Assembly: GCA_003499525.1 (NCBI GenBank)
Contig: DNTB01000069.1
Span: 1 to 64,000, forward strand
Direction of reading: 5' to 3'
Origin: Flavobacteriales bacterium
GTDB lineage: Bacteria > Bacteroidota > Bacteroidia > Flavobacteriales_G > Salibacteraceae
DNA length: 64,000 bases
Shown: piece by piece, positions 1 to 7,768 of the stretch
Position numbering within the stretch: position 1 is the first letter of the stretch
How the letters are laid out: each line of letters begins with the position of its first letter
The notes under the pieces: model-generated
Seen by the model: the letters and a program-made list of their open reading frames with translations, nothing else
Database searches by the model: none
What the model was told of the DNA's origin: nothing
Translations under genes and position numbers: made by a program

Positions 1-835
1 CGACAAACATTTCAACGAAATCTGACCCGGATAGTGAGAAGAATGGGACTTTGGCCTCGCCGGCTACGGCTTTGGCCAACAAAGTTTTACCCGTACCCGG
101 AGGTCCTACTAATAATGCTCCTTTGGGGATTTTGGCGCCCAATTTGGTGTATCGTTCCGGATTTTTTAGGAAATCAACTATTTCTTGCACCTCCTCTTTG
201 GCTTCTTCCAACCCTGCTACGTCTTCAAAGTTTACCTTGACGCTTTGATTTTGATCGAAAAGTGTGGCCTTTGATTTGCCGATATTGAAGATTTGGCCCC
301 CGGCACCACCACCGGCTCCCATTCGCCTCATGATGAGTATCCAAAACCCGATGAGTAGGGCAAACGGCAAGAGGTAGCCAAGAATATCGGTCATCCAATT
401 CTCCTGCTTCACAAAATCATATTCAATACCGTACTCAACCTGCCATTTATCCAGATTTTCTCCAAAGAAATCTCCTTGTGGAACATTGAATACGAATACC
501 GGACCACTGGAGGACTGATCTCCGAACATCGGTTTGTTTAGTTCTTCTCCATATTTCGAAAGCGAATCTTTTTTTATGGTAACCTGAGCCGTTTCGTTGT
601 TGTAGACCACCACTTTTTCCACATCACCGGAAGCTACCATTTCCTTGAAATCACCGTAACTGATTTTGGTCAAGCCTGAGTTCCAATTGAATAGATTCAG
701 AGAGATGAGGATTACAGCGATGATGGCGTATATCCAATAAAAATTGAACCCACCTTTTGGGTTCTTTTTGCCCCCTTTGTTATTGCTATTCCCAAGTGGA
801 TTGAAATTCATCCCTGGTTTATTGTTTCCTGCCAT
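1..835 (-). CDS. ftsH: ATP-dependent zinc metalloprotease FtsH (N-terminal part, cut by window edge)
   Basis: Membrane-anchored AAA+ protease that extracts and degrades misfolded or short-lived membrane and cytosolic proteins. Only about 278 residues are in the window. The frame shows a Gly/Asn-rich N-terminus, a first membrane segment near residues 33-50, a periplasmic domain, a second membrane segment near 148-170, a Gly-rich linker, then the start of the AAA domain with Walker A GPPGTGKT at 244-251. The zinc-binding HEXXH lies outside the window. The ATG at 835 follows the rsfS stop by one base, so the two are cotranscribed from the promoter near 1241-1248. The family call is secure. Confidence 0.96.
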   Translation of the reverse strand, partial: MAGNNKPGMNFNPLGNSNNKGGKKNPKGGFNFYWIYAIIAVILISLNLFNWNSGLTKISYGDFKEMVASGDVEKVVVYNNETAQVTIKKDSLSKYGEELNKPMFGDQSSSGPVFVFNVPQGDFFGENLDKWQVEYGIEYDFVKQENWMTDILGYLLPFALLIGFWILIMRRMGAGGGAGGQIFNIGKSKATLFDQNQSVKVNFEDVAGLEEAKEEVQEIVDFLKNPERYTKLGAKIPKGALLVGPPGTGKTLLAKAVAGEAKVPFFSLSGSDFVEMFV

Positions 836-836
836 G

Positions 837-1217
837 TTAAATTAAATCTGTTAAATGCTCCGATTTGGCATCGGCCCAAAGATTCTCGAGGTCGTAGAAT
901 GTGCGAGATTCGGCATTGAACACATGCACAAGGATATCGAAATAGTCCATTAGAACCCATTTGGCCTCGCTGTATCCTTCAATATGTGCTGCTTTCTCCT
1001 TCATTTCTTCCCAAACCACCTTTTCTACATTGTCCTTAATTGCTTGAATATTAGTATCCGAGGTTCCGGAACATATAACGAAGTAATCCCACATTGCGTT
1101 ACTTATTTCGCGCAAATCCATGATAACAATGTCTTTTCCTTTCCTATCCTGGATTCCTTTAATGATATGGGGCAACAGATTGTTCGTATCCTCTGATTTT
1201 CTATCTGTTGGGGGCAT
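837..1217 (-). CDS. rsfS: Ribosome silencing factor RsfS
   Basis: Iojap/RsfS family protein, 126 aa, which binds ribosomal protein L14 on the 50S subunit and blocks subunit joining when nutrients are short. The family signature is clear: VICSGTSD in the first half, then EGYSEAKWVLMDYFDILVH and FYDLENLW in the second. Length is normal for the family. It is the first gene of a two-gene unit with ftsH, one base apart, and is divergent from birA. A TAnnTTTG -7 box lies 23 bases upstream of its ATG. Confidence 0.95.
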   Translation of the reverse strand: MPPTDRKSEDTNNLLPHIIKGIQDRKGKDIVIMDLREISNAMWDYFVICSGTSDTNIQAIKDNVEKVVWEEMKEKAAHIEGYSEAKWVLMDYFDILVHVFNAESRTFYDLENLWADAKSEHLTDLI

Positions 1218-1240
1218 GTAATGATTTCACTGATCGGCGA

Positions 1241-1248
1241 CAAATGTA
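1241..1248 (-). promoter_or_regulatory. -7 box of the rsfS-ftsH promoter
   Basis: Read on the minus strand this is TACATTTG, an exact match to the Bacteroidetes housekeeping -7 consensus TAnnTTTG. It is 23 bases before the rsfS ATG, inside the 98-base gap shared with the divergent birA. No clear TTG -33 element is seen at the usual distance. Confidence 0.6.
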
Positions 1249-1315
1249 ACCAAATCGAGTCTAAATTCGCCCCGGACACCGTATTTACGATGGCCTGAAG
1301 ACAGCAAGCACAGAA

Positions 1316-2044
1316 ATGCACATTTATCGTTTGGAACATATTGCTTCGACAAATGAATATCTCATGAATTTGGTCCGTACCGGTAAGGTTTCTGAGAAAA
1401 CCGCGATATGGACTGATAATCAGACAGAAGGTAGGGGGCGGAATGGGAACATCTGGCTGACCAACCGAGGGAATGATCTGGCATTGAGTTTATACATCCC
1501 CCGGATTGGGCTATCAGTATCAAGAGCTTATTTATTGAATGTTTGCGCAGCACTGGGAGTGTCAAAAGCTCTATCCGCTTATGTAAGTGGTACTGAAACA
1601 AAGTGGCCTAATGATGTCATGATAGGGGATAAAAAGGTGGGCGGAATTCTCATATCAAATGCTCTACAAGGAACGCAAATTAAGGATACTGTTATTGGTA
1701 TAGGGGTAAATGTGAATACTATGGAATTCGGTGAAGGTCTGCCCTATGCTACTTCAATCGCGAGAGTCGGACATGTGAGCGTAGATATTGGCAAATTGGC
1801 TGAGAGTATCATTCATAAAACGATTCAGTACATTGATATTGCTCATTCTGAAGAATTCATAATGAGTGAGTTTAACGCTAATCTATGGAAGAAGAATGAT
1901 TTCTTACAGTTTAGAAATAATGAACAACAATTTTCTGCAAGGGTACTTAGGGTAGATATTCTAGGGAACCTTTGGCTGGAAGTGGATGGAGAGTTAGAAT
2001 CCTTTCCTCAGGATGAGTTAAAAACTATTCTACCTGACTTTTGA
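1316..2044 (+). CDS. birA: Biotin--[acetyl-CoA-carboxylase] ligase
   Basis: Biotin protein ligase, 242 aa, that activates biotin with ATP and attaches it to the carrier domain of biotin-dependent carboxylases. The biotin/ATP loop GRGRNG is at residues 39-44 and KWPND at 96-100; a C-terminal SH3-like domain follows. There is no N-terminal helix-turn-helix, so this is the enzyme-only (group I) form and not a repressor. The start gives the usual short N-terminus. Its last 20 bases overlap the end of the convergent SRPBCC gene. Confidence 0.95.
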   Translation: MHIYRLEHIASTNEYLMNLVRTGKVSEKTAIWTDNQTEGRGRNGNIWLTNRGNDLALSLYIPRIGLSVSRAYLLNVCAALGVSKALSAYVSGTETKWPNDVMIGDKKVGGILISNALQGTQIKDTVIGIGVNVNTMEFGEGLPYATSIARVGHVSVDIGKLAESIIHKTIQYIDIAHSEEFIMSEFNANLWKKNDFLQFRNNEQQFSARVLRVDILGNLWLEVDGELESFPQDELKTILPDF

Positions 2045-2426
2045 GCTGAGAGGCCAGATGATTAAAAAAGTTCTTTAAAGGTTTATCCACCATAGCTTTC
2101 ATGAAAGGATTCATTTTGCCATCGAAGATGAGCTGAGCTTCTGTTCCACCCTCAACTTCATTCATGTCTACATCAAGAACAAAATCAAAAGGATTTTTGC
2201 CTTTAGAGGTCATTCTTATTTTACCCCTTTCATCTTCCCCGGTCTTCTCCATACCAATGCCAGCCAGACCTTTTATGGTGAATCGACATTCTTCTGCTGT
2301 ACTTTCCCAATTGTCAATTCGGTCGTGAGGCATCAGTTTTTCCAGGTTGTTGAGGTCTCTTAAAAAATCAAAAACCTCGTTTAGAGGTTTGTCAATTTTT
2401 ACGGTTTCACTTTTTATAGTTGCCAT
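2025..2426 (-). CDS. SRPBCC (START-like) family protein
   Basis: 133 aa protein with the fold of the polyketide-cyclase/CoxG-like SRPBCC group: an N-terminal strand, the helix FDFLRDLNNLEKLMP, a run of beta strands and a long C-terminal helix. Such proteins hold a small hydrophobic ligand in a cavity; the ligand cannot be told from sequence. It starts nine bases after the pyrE stop, so it is probably cotranscribed with pyrE. No signal peptide. The fold call is fairly safe, the function is unknown. Confidence 0.8.
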   Translation of the reverse strand: MATIKSETVKIDKPLNEVFDFLRDLNNLEKLMPHDRIDNWESTAEECRFTIKGLAGIGMEKTGEDERGKIRMTSKGKNPFDFVLDVDMNEVEGGTEAQLIFDGKMNPFMKAMVDKPLKNFFNHLASQLKSQVE

Positions 2427-2435
2427 TGGTTTTTG

Positions 2436-3071
2436 TCATTTCCATTTTTCCGGGGAAGAGCGCCACTTTTGCAGGGTATCTAAACTTCCTTTTTGGATAT
2501 ATCCTGATTTGAGGGCTTGTTCGATTAAAGTATTGTAATCGCTTAAAGTATAGTGCATACACTTTGCGTCTTTCATGTTCTTTTCTGCAATTTCCAGACC
2601 GTATGAAAAAATGGCAACGAGACCTTTAACCTGAACTCCGGCATCTTGCAGGGCCTTAACTGCTCTTAGACTGCTCTTACCGGTGGATATCAAATCCTCA
2701 ATAACTATTGCCGTTTGCCCGGCTTCTATGACGCCCTCTATTTGGTTTTCCAACCCATGGTCTTTACTCTTTGTACGAACATATACAAATGGAAGTCCCA
2801 TATCTTGAGCGACCAGAGCTCCATGCGCAATACCACCGGTTGCCACTCCGGCAATGACGTCAGGGTTACCGAAATGGTTATCGATCAGCTTATGAAAAGA
2901 CTGACGTATAAAGGTTCTAACTTTTGGATAGGACAATGTCTTTCGGTTGTCACAATAAATGGGAGACTTCCATCCCGAGGACCATGTAAAAGGATCATCT
3001 GGATTTAACACAACAGCTTTTATTTGAAGCAAAAATTCAGCTACTTTAGCCGCTGTTTCATCCGTTATCAT
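2436..3071 (-). CDS. pyrE: Orotate phosphoribosyltransferase
   Basis: Converts orotate and PRPP to OMP in pyrimidine synthesis; 211 aa. Seen are FTWSSGWKSPIYCDNR near the N-terminus, typical of Bacteroidetes PyrE, and the PRPP loop VIEDLISTGKS at residues 123-133. The open frame runs further upstream to 3239, but that part crosses the divergent Nudix gene and does not resemble PyrE. The ATG at 3071 gives the normal N-terminus and lies four bases after an exact TAnnTTTG box, which points to a leaderless message. A SRPBCC gene follows in the same direction. Confidence 0.94.
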   Translation of the reverse strand: MITDETAAKVAEFLLQIKAVVLNPDDPFTWSSGWKSPIYCDNRKTLSYPKVRTFIRQSFHKLIDNHFGNPDVIAGVATGGIAHGALVAQDMGLPFVYVRTKSKDHGLENQIEGVIEAGQTAIVIEDLISTGKSSLRAVKALQDAGVQVKGLVAIFSYGLEIAEKNMKDAKCMHYTLSDYNTLIEQALKSGYIQKGSLDTLQKWRSSPEKWK

Positions 3072-3083
3072 TGGGCAAATGTA
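3066..3083. promoter_or_regulatory. Compact bidirectional promoter between pyrE and the Nudix gene
   Basis: The two ATGs, at 3071 (minus) and 3079 (plus), are only seven bases apart. On the minus strand 3083-3076 reads TACATTTG, an exact TAnnTTTG box ending four bases before the pyrE ATG. On the plus strand 3066-3073 reads TATCATTG, one mismatch from the consensus, ending five bases before the Nudix ATG. The two boxes overlap nearly as an inverted repeat, so each promoter sits partly inside the other gene's start. The plus-strand box is the weaker call. Confidence 0.5.
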
Positions 3084-3708
3084 TAAAGTTTTCATCAACA
3101 GAAACTGGCTCATTTTTACTGATTTAGACACTGCAAAGGAGATTGCTGCTACACGGAAAATCCGATATAAAGACCCGGAACAATTGGCTTTATGGGTGCA
3201 GCGATTAGAAGGGGCAAAACGTAAAAACAGAGTGATCATTTACCACTACGACCCGGACGAAATGTGGATGCAGTTTACCCGACAGTTTAAGTATGTTCAG
3301 GCAGCTGGAGGATTGGTCAGGAAACCCAAAAAGAACTTTCTGATGATTTTTCGGAACGGGAGGTGGGACATTCCGAAAGGTCATATGAAAAAAGGAGAAC
3401 GTCCAGAATATGCTGCAATTCGAGAAGTTGAAGAGGAATGTGGTATCGCAGAACTATCGATAAAGAAACCATTGGATCAGACTTATCACATGTATAAGAG
3501 AAATGGAATCACCTATGTCAAAAAGACATTTTGGTTTATCATGAAGACCCGTTATTCAGGAGAGCTAGTGCCACAGGTTGAAGAAGGAATTGACGAGGTC
3601 AGATGGTGTAGTAAGGATGATCTCCCTATGATACTTGACAATACTTTTCCCCTGATAAAGGAATTGCTTAATAAAGCTTTGAAACTAAAAGGGTCAGTCA
3701 AGGGTTGA
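3079..3708 (+). CDS. Nudix hydrolase
   Basis: 209 aa pyrophosphohydrolase of the Nudix superfamily. The Nudix box is complete at residues 101-123 (G-x5-E-x7-REVEEECGI), so metal binding and catalysis should be intact. About 70 residues before the Nudix domain form an additional small alpha/beta region. The substrate (NTPs, sugar nucleotides, diadenosine polyphosphates and so on) cannot be assigned. Divergent from pyrE with a seven-base gap; its last 15 bases overlap the end of the convergent gene at 3694-5037. Confidence 0.9.
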   Translation: MYKVFINRNWLIFTDLDTAKEIAATRKIRYKDPEQLALWVQRLEGAKRKNRVIIYHYDPDEMWMQFTRQFKYVQAAGGLVRKPKKNFLMIFRNGRWDIPKGHMKKGERPEYAAIREVEEECGIAELSIKKPLDQTYHMYKRNGITYVKKTFWFIMKTRYSGELVPQVEEGIDEVRWCSKDDLPMILDNTFPLIKELLNKALKLKGSVKG

Positions 3709-5037
3709 TTTGAGAATTCCGTGGGCGCTGTGTGGAGCAGGAGCAGGAGCTTCTATAACCTTCCCGTTTTCCCCCAATAAGTAAAAAACACTATTAACTG
3801 CTCCATAATATTCAAGCAGATCAAAGTTGTGGTCGAAATACGCAAAGTGCAAATTCTTTAGCTTCTTCACCTTAAAGATTTCCAGCTTGGGTTTGTTCCT
3901 ATCCGTAAGAATTATGAGTACATTGATTTTGGGAAAATCAGCAGCAATTTTTTTGAGCAACAGGAGTTTTTTCTGATCGGATCCACTTTTGGAGTTGATG
4001 AAGCCGAAGTATAGGTACTTATCCCGAAAAGATTTTGGCAAATCCTCTATGTTGCGATCTGTGACAACCTGAAATGATTTTGGGATGGTGCCTTTTTGCA
4101 GCCGTTGGTTTTTGGTAAAGATCAATGAGGCAAGTTTTCGGCTCTCTTCAACAGAGCTTTCCTGTTCCATTTGATAGAAAAGCCTCATCCACAATTCACG
4201 ATTCTCAGGATGACTCATTATGTCCTTCTGTCCGATAATAAGGAGGAAATAATCCACATAGGCCGTTTGCATTTCTTGAATGTTCCCTTTTATCAAGGAT
4301 GAAAGAGAACTATAGTTTTCATACTGCTTTAATGCTTGTCTCCAATCATCTGAATTTCTTGCTAAGAGTTGGTTGTGAAATGAAATAGAAGCATTTTTAA
4401 AAAGATCAAAGTGCTGGCAATTGCTATAGGAAATCGGCATTTTTGTCAACGTGCTAAAAACTGTATCAATGTAGTTTTCATTGAGCAGCAGTATACCTAA
4501 AAGATGATATTCAATGTAGTTTTGACAATACGCGTCGTTGGGTTTTTTAGCACCCCATTGTTTGTAGGTTTCTTCTTTCCATTTTAACCAATCCTTGTAA
4601 AAATAAACTCCACCGCTATTGAAATAATAAGAACCAATATGAAACCGAATATCTTCCAGGAGTTTTTTACCAGCATATTTGGGATCTGTCGATACTGGTT
4701 CGAAGTTGTAGCTTAAGGGTTCGGTAAGGTTTTCTGGATTCCTTAATGGTCCGATACTCATTTCATACATCGAAAAAGGGATCACCAATTCATTGATTTC
4801 CTGGAGTTCAATCTTAAAAGTCAATATTTCACTTTTAGGAATGCCAACTTCCAATAAAAAGCTACCATCTTCTGCTATTACTGCTGAATCCAATTCTTGA
4901 AGCTCATCTGACATACAGAATTGAGTCTTGTAAACCGAAATCAATCTTCCTGCAAAAAAAGGAGCAAACCCTTCAATGGTACTTTTCCCCATCAAAAAAG
5001 TTGGCAATAACAGAATAATGACGAGGTAAACACGCAT
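3694..5037 (-). CDS. Secreted protein with C-terminal thioredoxin-like region, function unknown
   Basis: 447 aa with a cleavable signal peptide (hydrophobic residues 3-16). After it comes a short beta-rich part of about 100 residues, then a long helical middle, then about 90 C-terminal residues that look like a thioredoxin/TlpA fold. I see no CxxC motif in that last part, so thiol-disulfide activity is doubtful. Many Bacteroidetes secreted TlpA-like proteins share this order. It is the last gene of the operon with coaD; its ATG overlaps the coaD stop by one base (TAATG). Confidence 0.65.
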   Translation of the reverse strand: MRVYLVIILLLPTFLMGKSTIEGFAPFFAGRLISVYKTQFCMSDELQELDSAVIAEDGSFLLEVGIPKSEILTFKIELQEINELVIPFSMYEMSIGPLRNPENLTEPLSYNFEPVSTDPKYAGKKLLEDIRFHIGSYYFNSGGVYFYKDWLKWKEETYKQWGAKKPNDAYCQNYIEYHLLGILLLNENYIDTVFSTLTKMPISYSNCQHFDLFKNASISFHNQLLARNSDDWRQALKQYENYSSLSSLIKGNIQEMQTAYVDYFLLIIGQKDIMSHPENRELWMRLFYQMEQESSVEESRKLASLIFTKNQRLQKGTIPKSFQVVTDRNIEDLPKSFRDKYLYFGFINSKSGSDQKKLLLLKKIAADFPKINVLIILTDRNKPKLEIFKVKKLKNLHFAYFDHNFDLLEYYGAVNSVFYLLGENGKVIEAPAPAPHSAHGILKSTLD

Positions 5038-5501
5038 TAGAGCAATGGTATTATTTCATGAGGGACGAACCTGGTGACATCGCCTTTCATCCTCAATATT
5101 TCCCTAACCACAGTAGAAGAAATAGCTGAGTACTCGGGTCTGCTTATTAGATAGACGGTTTCTATATCAGGTGCAAGATCAAGGTTCATTAGTCCAATAG
5201 TACGCTCGTAATCAAAGTCTAAAGCTGTTCGTATTCCTCTTAGTAAAAATCCGGCATTTATTTCTTTACAATAATCTATCGTCAATCCAGAGAATGAAGC
5301 TACTTCAACTTTATCGTGGCCTTCAAAGACTTTTCGAATTTGCCTCATTCTCACTTCCAATGGGTACAAATATTTCTTCTGCGTGTTTTTACCTAGTGCT
5401 ACCACGATTTTGTCAAATAATGGCTCCGCCCTCAGAATAACATCCATATGTCCCTGAGTTATTGGATCAAATGAGCCTGGAAATACTGCAATCTTTTTCA
5501 T
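5037..5501 (-). CDS. coaD: Phosphopantetheine adenylyltransferase
   Basis: Fourth step of CoA synthesis: 4'-phosphopantetheine plus ATP gives dephospho-CoA. 154 aa, the usual length. The nucleotidyltransferase signature GSFDPITQGH is at 9-18 and ISSTVVR at 127-133; FLLRGIRTALDFDYE is also typical. Its ATG overlaps the rsmD stop (ATGA) and its stop overlaps the next start (TAATG), so translation is probably coupled along the operon. Confidence 0.97.
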   Translation of the reverse strand: MKKIAVFPGSFDPITQGHMDVILRAEPLFDKIVVALGKNTQKKYLYPLEVRMRQIRKVFEGHDKVEVASFSGLTIDYCKEINAGFLLRGIRTALDFDYERTIGLMNLDLAPDIETVYLISRPEYSAISSTVVREILRMKGDVTRFVPHEIIPLL

Positions 5502-6037
5502 ATTTCTGATTTAAAGAAAGAGAAATTTACCGAACCGTATTTTCTGTGATCGGTGTACCCCTCGAATGAAGAGAGATCTTTATTGCTTTCGTGTTCCACC
5601 ACCATTATTTTGAAGGTTTCCTTTTTAGAAATTAACACTTTCATCAGCCAGTCGGAGAGTTCATCATTGTCATAAGGCGGATCGCAGAAGACAACGTCGA
5701 ATTTCTGAACAGATTGCTCAAAATATTGATAGGCATCTGATTTAACCGCTTTCAACAAGTCTGCGCAACTGAGTTTCTCAGCAGTTTGTTGTATAAAACG
5801 AACACATTGTCGGTTTGAATCTACGGCGACAACCTTTGAGGCTCCCCGAGAAATAAATTCATAGCTAATACTTCCGGTTCCCGCAAAGAGATCCAGGACT
5901 TGCAGGCCGTTTAGATCTATACTGTTCTGAAGAATGTTAAACAGACTTTCTTTCGCCATATCGGTAGTGGGCCGAACAGGTAGGTTTTTCGGCGGGATGA
6001 TTTTTTTTCCGCGATATTTTCCGGTTATAATCCGCAC
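5498..6037 (-). CDS. rsmD: 16S rRNA (guanine(966)-N(2))-methyltransferase RsmD
   Basis: SAM-dependent methyltransferase acting on 16S rRNA during 30S assembly. With the start chosen here it has 179 aa, motif I LDLFAGTGS at 48-56 and the N-methyltransferase catalytic motif DPPY at 119-122. The start is a GTG at 6037, giving the family-like N-terminus MRIITGKYRG and overlapping the DUF3822 stop by one base (TAGTG). An alternative TTG at 6049 would add four residues and is less likely. Next to DUF3822, as in many Bacteroidetes. Confidence 0.94.
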   Translation of the reverse strand: MRIITGKYRGKKIIPPKNLPVRPTTDMAKESLFNILQNSIDLNGLQVLDLFAGTGSISYEFISRGASKVVAVDSNRQCVRFIQQTAEKLSCADLLKAVKSDAYQYFEQSVQKFDVVFCDPPYDNDELSDWLMKVLISKKETFKIMVVEHESNKDLSSFEGYTDHRKYGSVNFSFFKSEI

Positions 6038-6864
6038 TATGCTGAACAAATATCGGCGGTCAAAATGGGGGCTGTATCTTCAAAATTACCCCGATATTCT
6101 ATAACAGGGTTCATTCTATATACCTCATGGACATATTTGTTGAATATCCCAATGAGAGTCTCGGACTCCTGAAGATATCCTCCAAAATACAGGGTAGTTA
6201 ACCCGGGTTTTATATCATAGGATTTCATTGAGGCAAAAACGAAATACGAAACATCAGCAGGCTCTTTTACAGGGTATTGATTGGCTACAATCAGTTTTTC
6301 ATTTCTGAACAACAAAATGAATGTAGATTCCTTTAATTGATAGGTAACCGCTACGTTTTCATCGGAAGAAGCATAATTTGCCGAGCAATATTGAATGAGC
6401 TTTCCTATGAAATGATTTTTGGAAAACTGGCCAACAGGCAAAATCCGGGTAAGGGGATGGGAAGTGACCAGATCCAAATTTAAGTGTTGAATTTTGGAGG
6501 TGCTTATTTCGCTATCTATCTCAAGAAGTCCTCCGTAAATCCTGGAGTATGTATTTTCTTCATTGAAGGCATGAGGAACGAGTGAAAAATCAGAACTCAC
6601 ATGAATAAACTGATTTGAGGAGCTGTTATCCAGAATTTTATTGTGATTCGCTAGTATTTCTTTTAGTAAATCTTCTCGATGAGGTGCGGGAGTGTCGGAC
6701 AGGTCATAAGATTCGATCTTCAATAGCTTTCGTACCTTTTCCCCTATTATTGAAATGTGCAAAACGTCTTCTTCCAGAAGCCAATTGCATTCATACAAAA
6801 AAGCAGCTTCAGTAGAGAAGCTGCTATCCGTATTGTCAAGGATAATTTCCTTTTTTAACGTCAA
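6037..6864 (-). CDS. DUF3822 family protein
   Basis: 275 aa soluble protein without signal peptide. Its content and its place directly upstream of rsmD match the Bacteroidetes family DUF3822. The sequence suggests an alpha/beta fold with two similar halves, each ending in a strand-rich part, somewhat like an actin/ASKHA fold, but I see no clear nucleotide-binding motif. Function unknown; the link with rsmD and coaD suggests only coexpression. It starts six bases after the stop of the upstream membrane-protein gene. Confidence 0.72.
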   Translation of the reverse strand: MTLKKEIILDNTDSSFSTEAAFLYECNWLLEEDVLHISIIGEKVRKLLKIESYDLSDTPAPHREDLLKEILANHNKILDNSSSNQFIHVSSDFSLVPHAFNEENTYSRIYGGLLEIDSEISTSKIQHLNLDLVTSHPLTRILPVGQFSKNHFIGKLIQYCSANYASSDENVAVTYQLKESTFILLFRNEKLIVANQYPVKEPADVSYFVFASMKSYDIKPGLTTLYFGGYLQESETLIGIFNKYVHEVYRMNPVIEYRGNFEDTAPILTADICSA

Positions 6865-6870
6865 GTGTAT

Positions 6871-7638
6871 TTATTTTTCTTCCTTCCAGTTACCAGCAGT
6901 GGTCGGGTCAACCAATGAACCGACTTGCATGACATCTTCCGGGTCGAAAGGTGCCGAATCCACCACCTGAAATACCTGAACTTTAATGCCACTTCCTCTT
7001 TCTACGGTTCCTGTAGCCATTTCAAACTCTTTTTTATCTGTGAAAGGAACATATCGAAGATTGCTCACTTCCAATTTCCATCGTGGATCTCTGGTTTCCA
7101 TATACTCGGGGTTGAATATTTGACCGTAAGCGGGAACTCTGGAAGTATCTCTGGTGATGATTCCCAATTCGAGCGCTTCGAATTCCGTGAGTGTGTCAGG
7201 TACGTTCCCGAACATCTTTACAATGGTCACCGAATCATTCTGTGCAAAGTTTAGCAATGTATCAAAATCTGCTATGTATTTGCCATTTTCTTTCTTGAAG
7301 GCCACCTGTATTTCCCTGATGTCTTTAAGACTTTGGATAACAGCCGAGTACCGTTTGTTTTTTTCCTGCATGAATCGGATGGGTTCTTCAATCGAAACGT
7401 AGTTGTTATATCCCAGATAGATGGCGATAACAAACATAAATCCGGAAGCTGCATAACTTAGCGTGTTACTGATTACTCCCAGGGCATTTAAGAGGACAAT
7501 AAGTCCTGCGAGAACGATGGCTGCTCCTCCAAGCATAAATTGTGCGTTTTGTTCTCCCACGGAGCCCCAAACCAGCACTATGATTCCCAGCAAAGTAACG
7601 AAAGCTGCCGGCGCGAACTTAGATATCAGGTCTTTCAT
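6871..7638 (-). CDS. Membrane protein of unknown function
   Basis: 255 aa. Three hydrophobic segments near residues 9-26, 35-54 and 60-78 are followed by a soluble part of about 170 residues that begins with a helix (coiled-coil-like, 88-115) and continues as strands and loops. I do not recognise a named domain. It is the first gene of the operon that continues with DUF3822, rsmD, coaD and the thioredoxin-like protein. A TAnnTTTG box lies 38 bases upstream of its ATG. Confidence 0.7.
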   Translation of the reverse strand: MKDLISKFAPAAFVTLLGIIVLVWGSVGEQNAQFMLGGAAIVLAGLIVLLNALGVISNTLSYAASGFMFVIAIYLGYNNYVSIEEPIRFMQEKNKRYSAVIQSLKDIREIQVAFKKENGKYIADFDTLLNFAQNDSVTIVKMFGNVPDTLTEFEALELGIITRDTSRVPAYGQIFNPEYMETRDPRWKLEVSNLRYVPFTDKKEFEMATGTVERGSGIKVQVFQVVDSAPFDPEDVMQVGSLVDPTTAGNWKEEK

Positions 7639-7676
7639 ATTGTAAAGCGTATAAATTCAGTTTTGAACAGGTGGCA

Positions 7677-7684
7677 CAAATCTA
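7677..7684 (-). promoter_or_regulatory. -7 box of the DUF3822-rsmD-coaD operon promoter
   Basis: Minus-strand TAGATTTG, an exact TAnnTTTG match within an AT-rich tract, 38 bases before the ATG at 7638. No TTG at the expected -33 distance. It is the only good promoter candidate for the five-gene operon. Confidence 0.55.
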
Positions 7685-7768
7685 TATTTTTTATGTATTT
7701 ATGTTAGAACACAAGTGTCAAATTAGGATTAATAGATAAATACATAATTTGCCGCCTTTCTGAATTCA

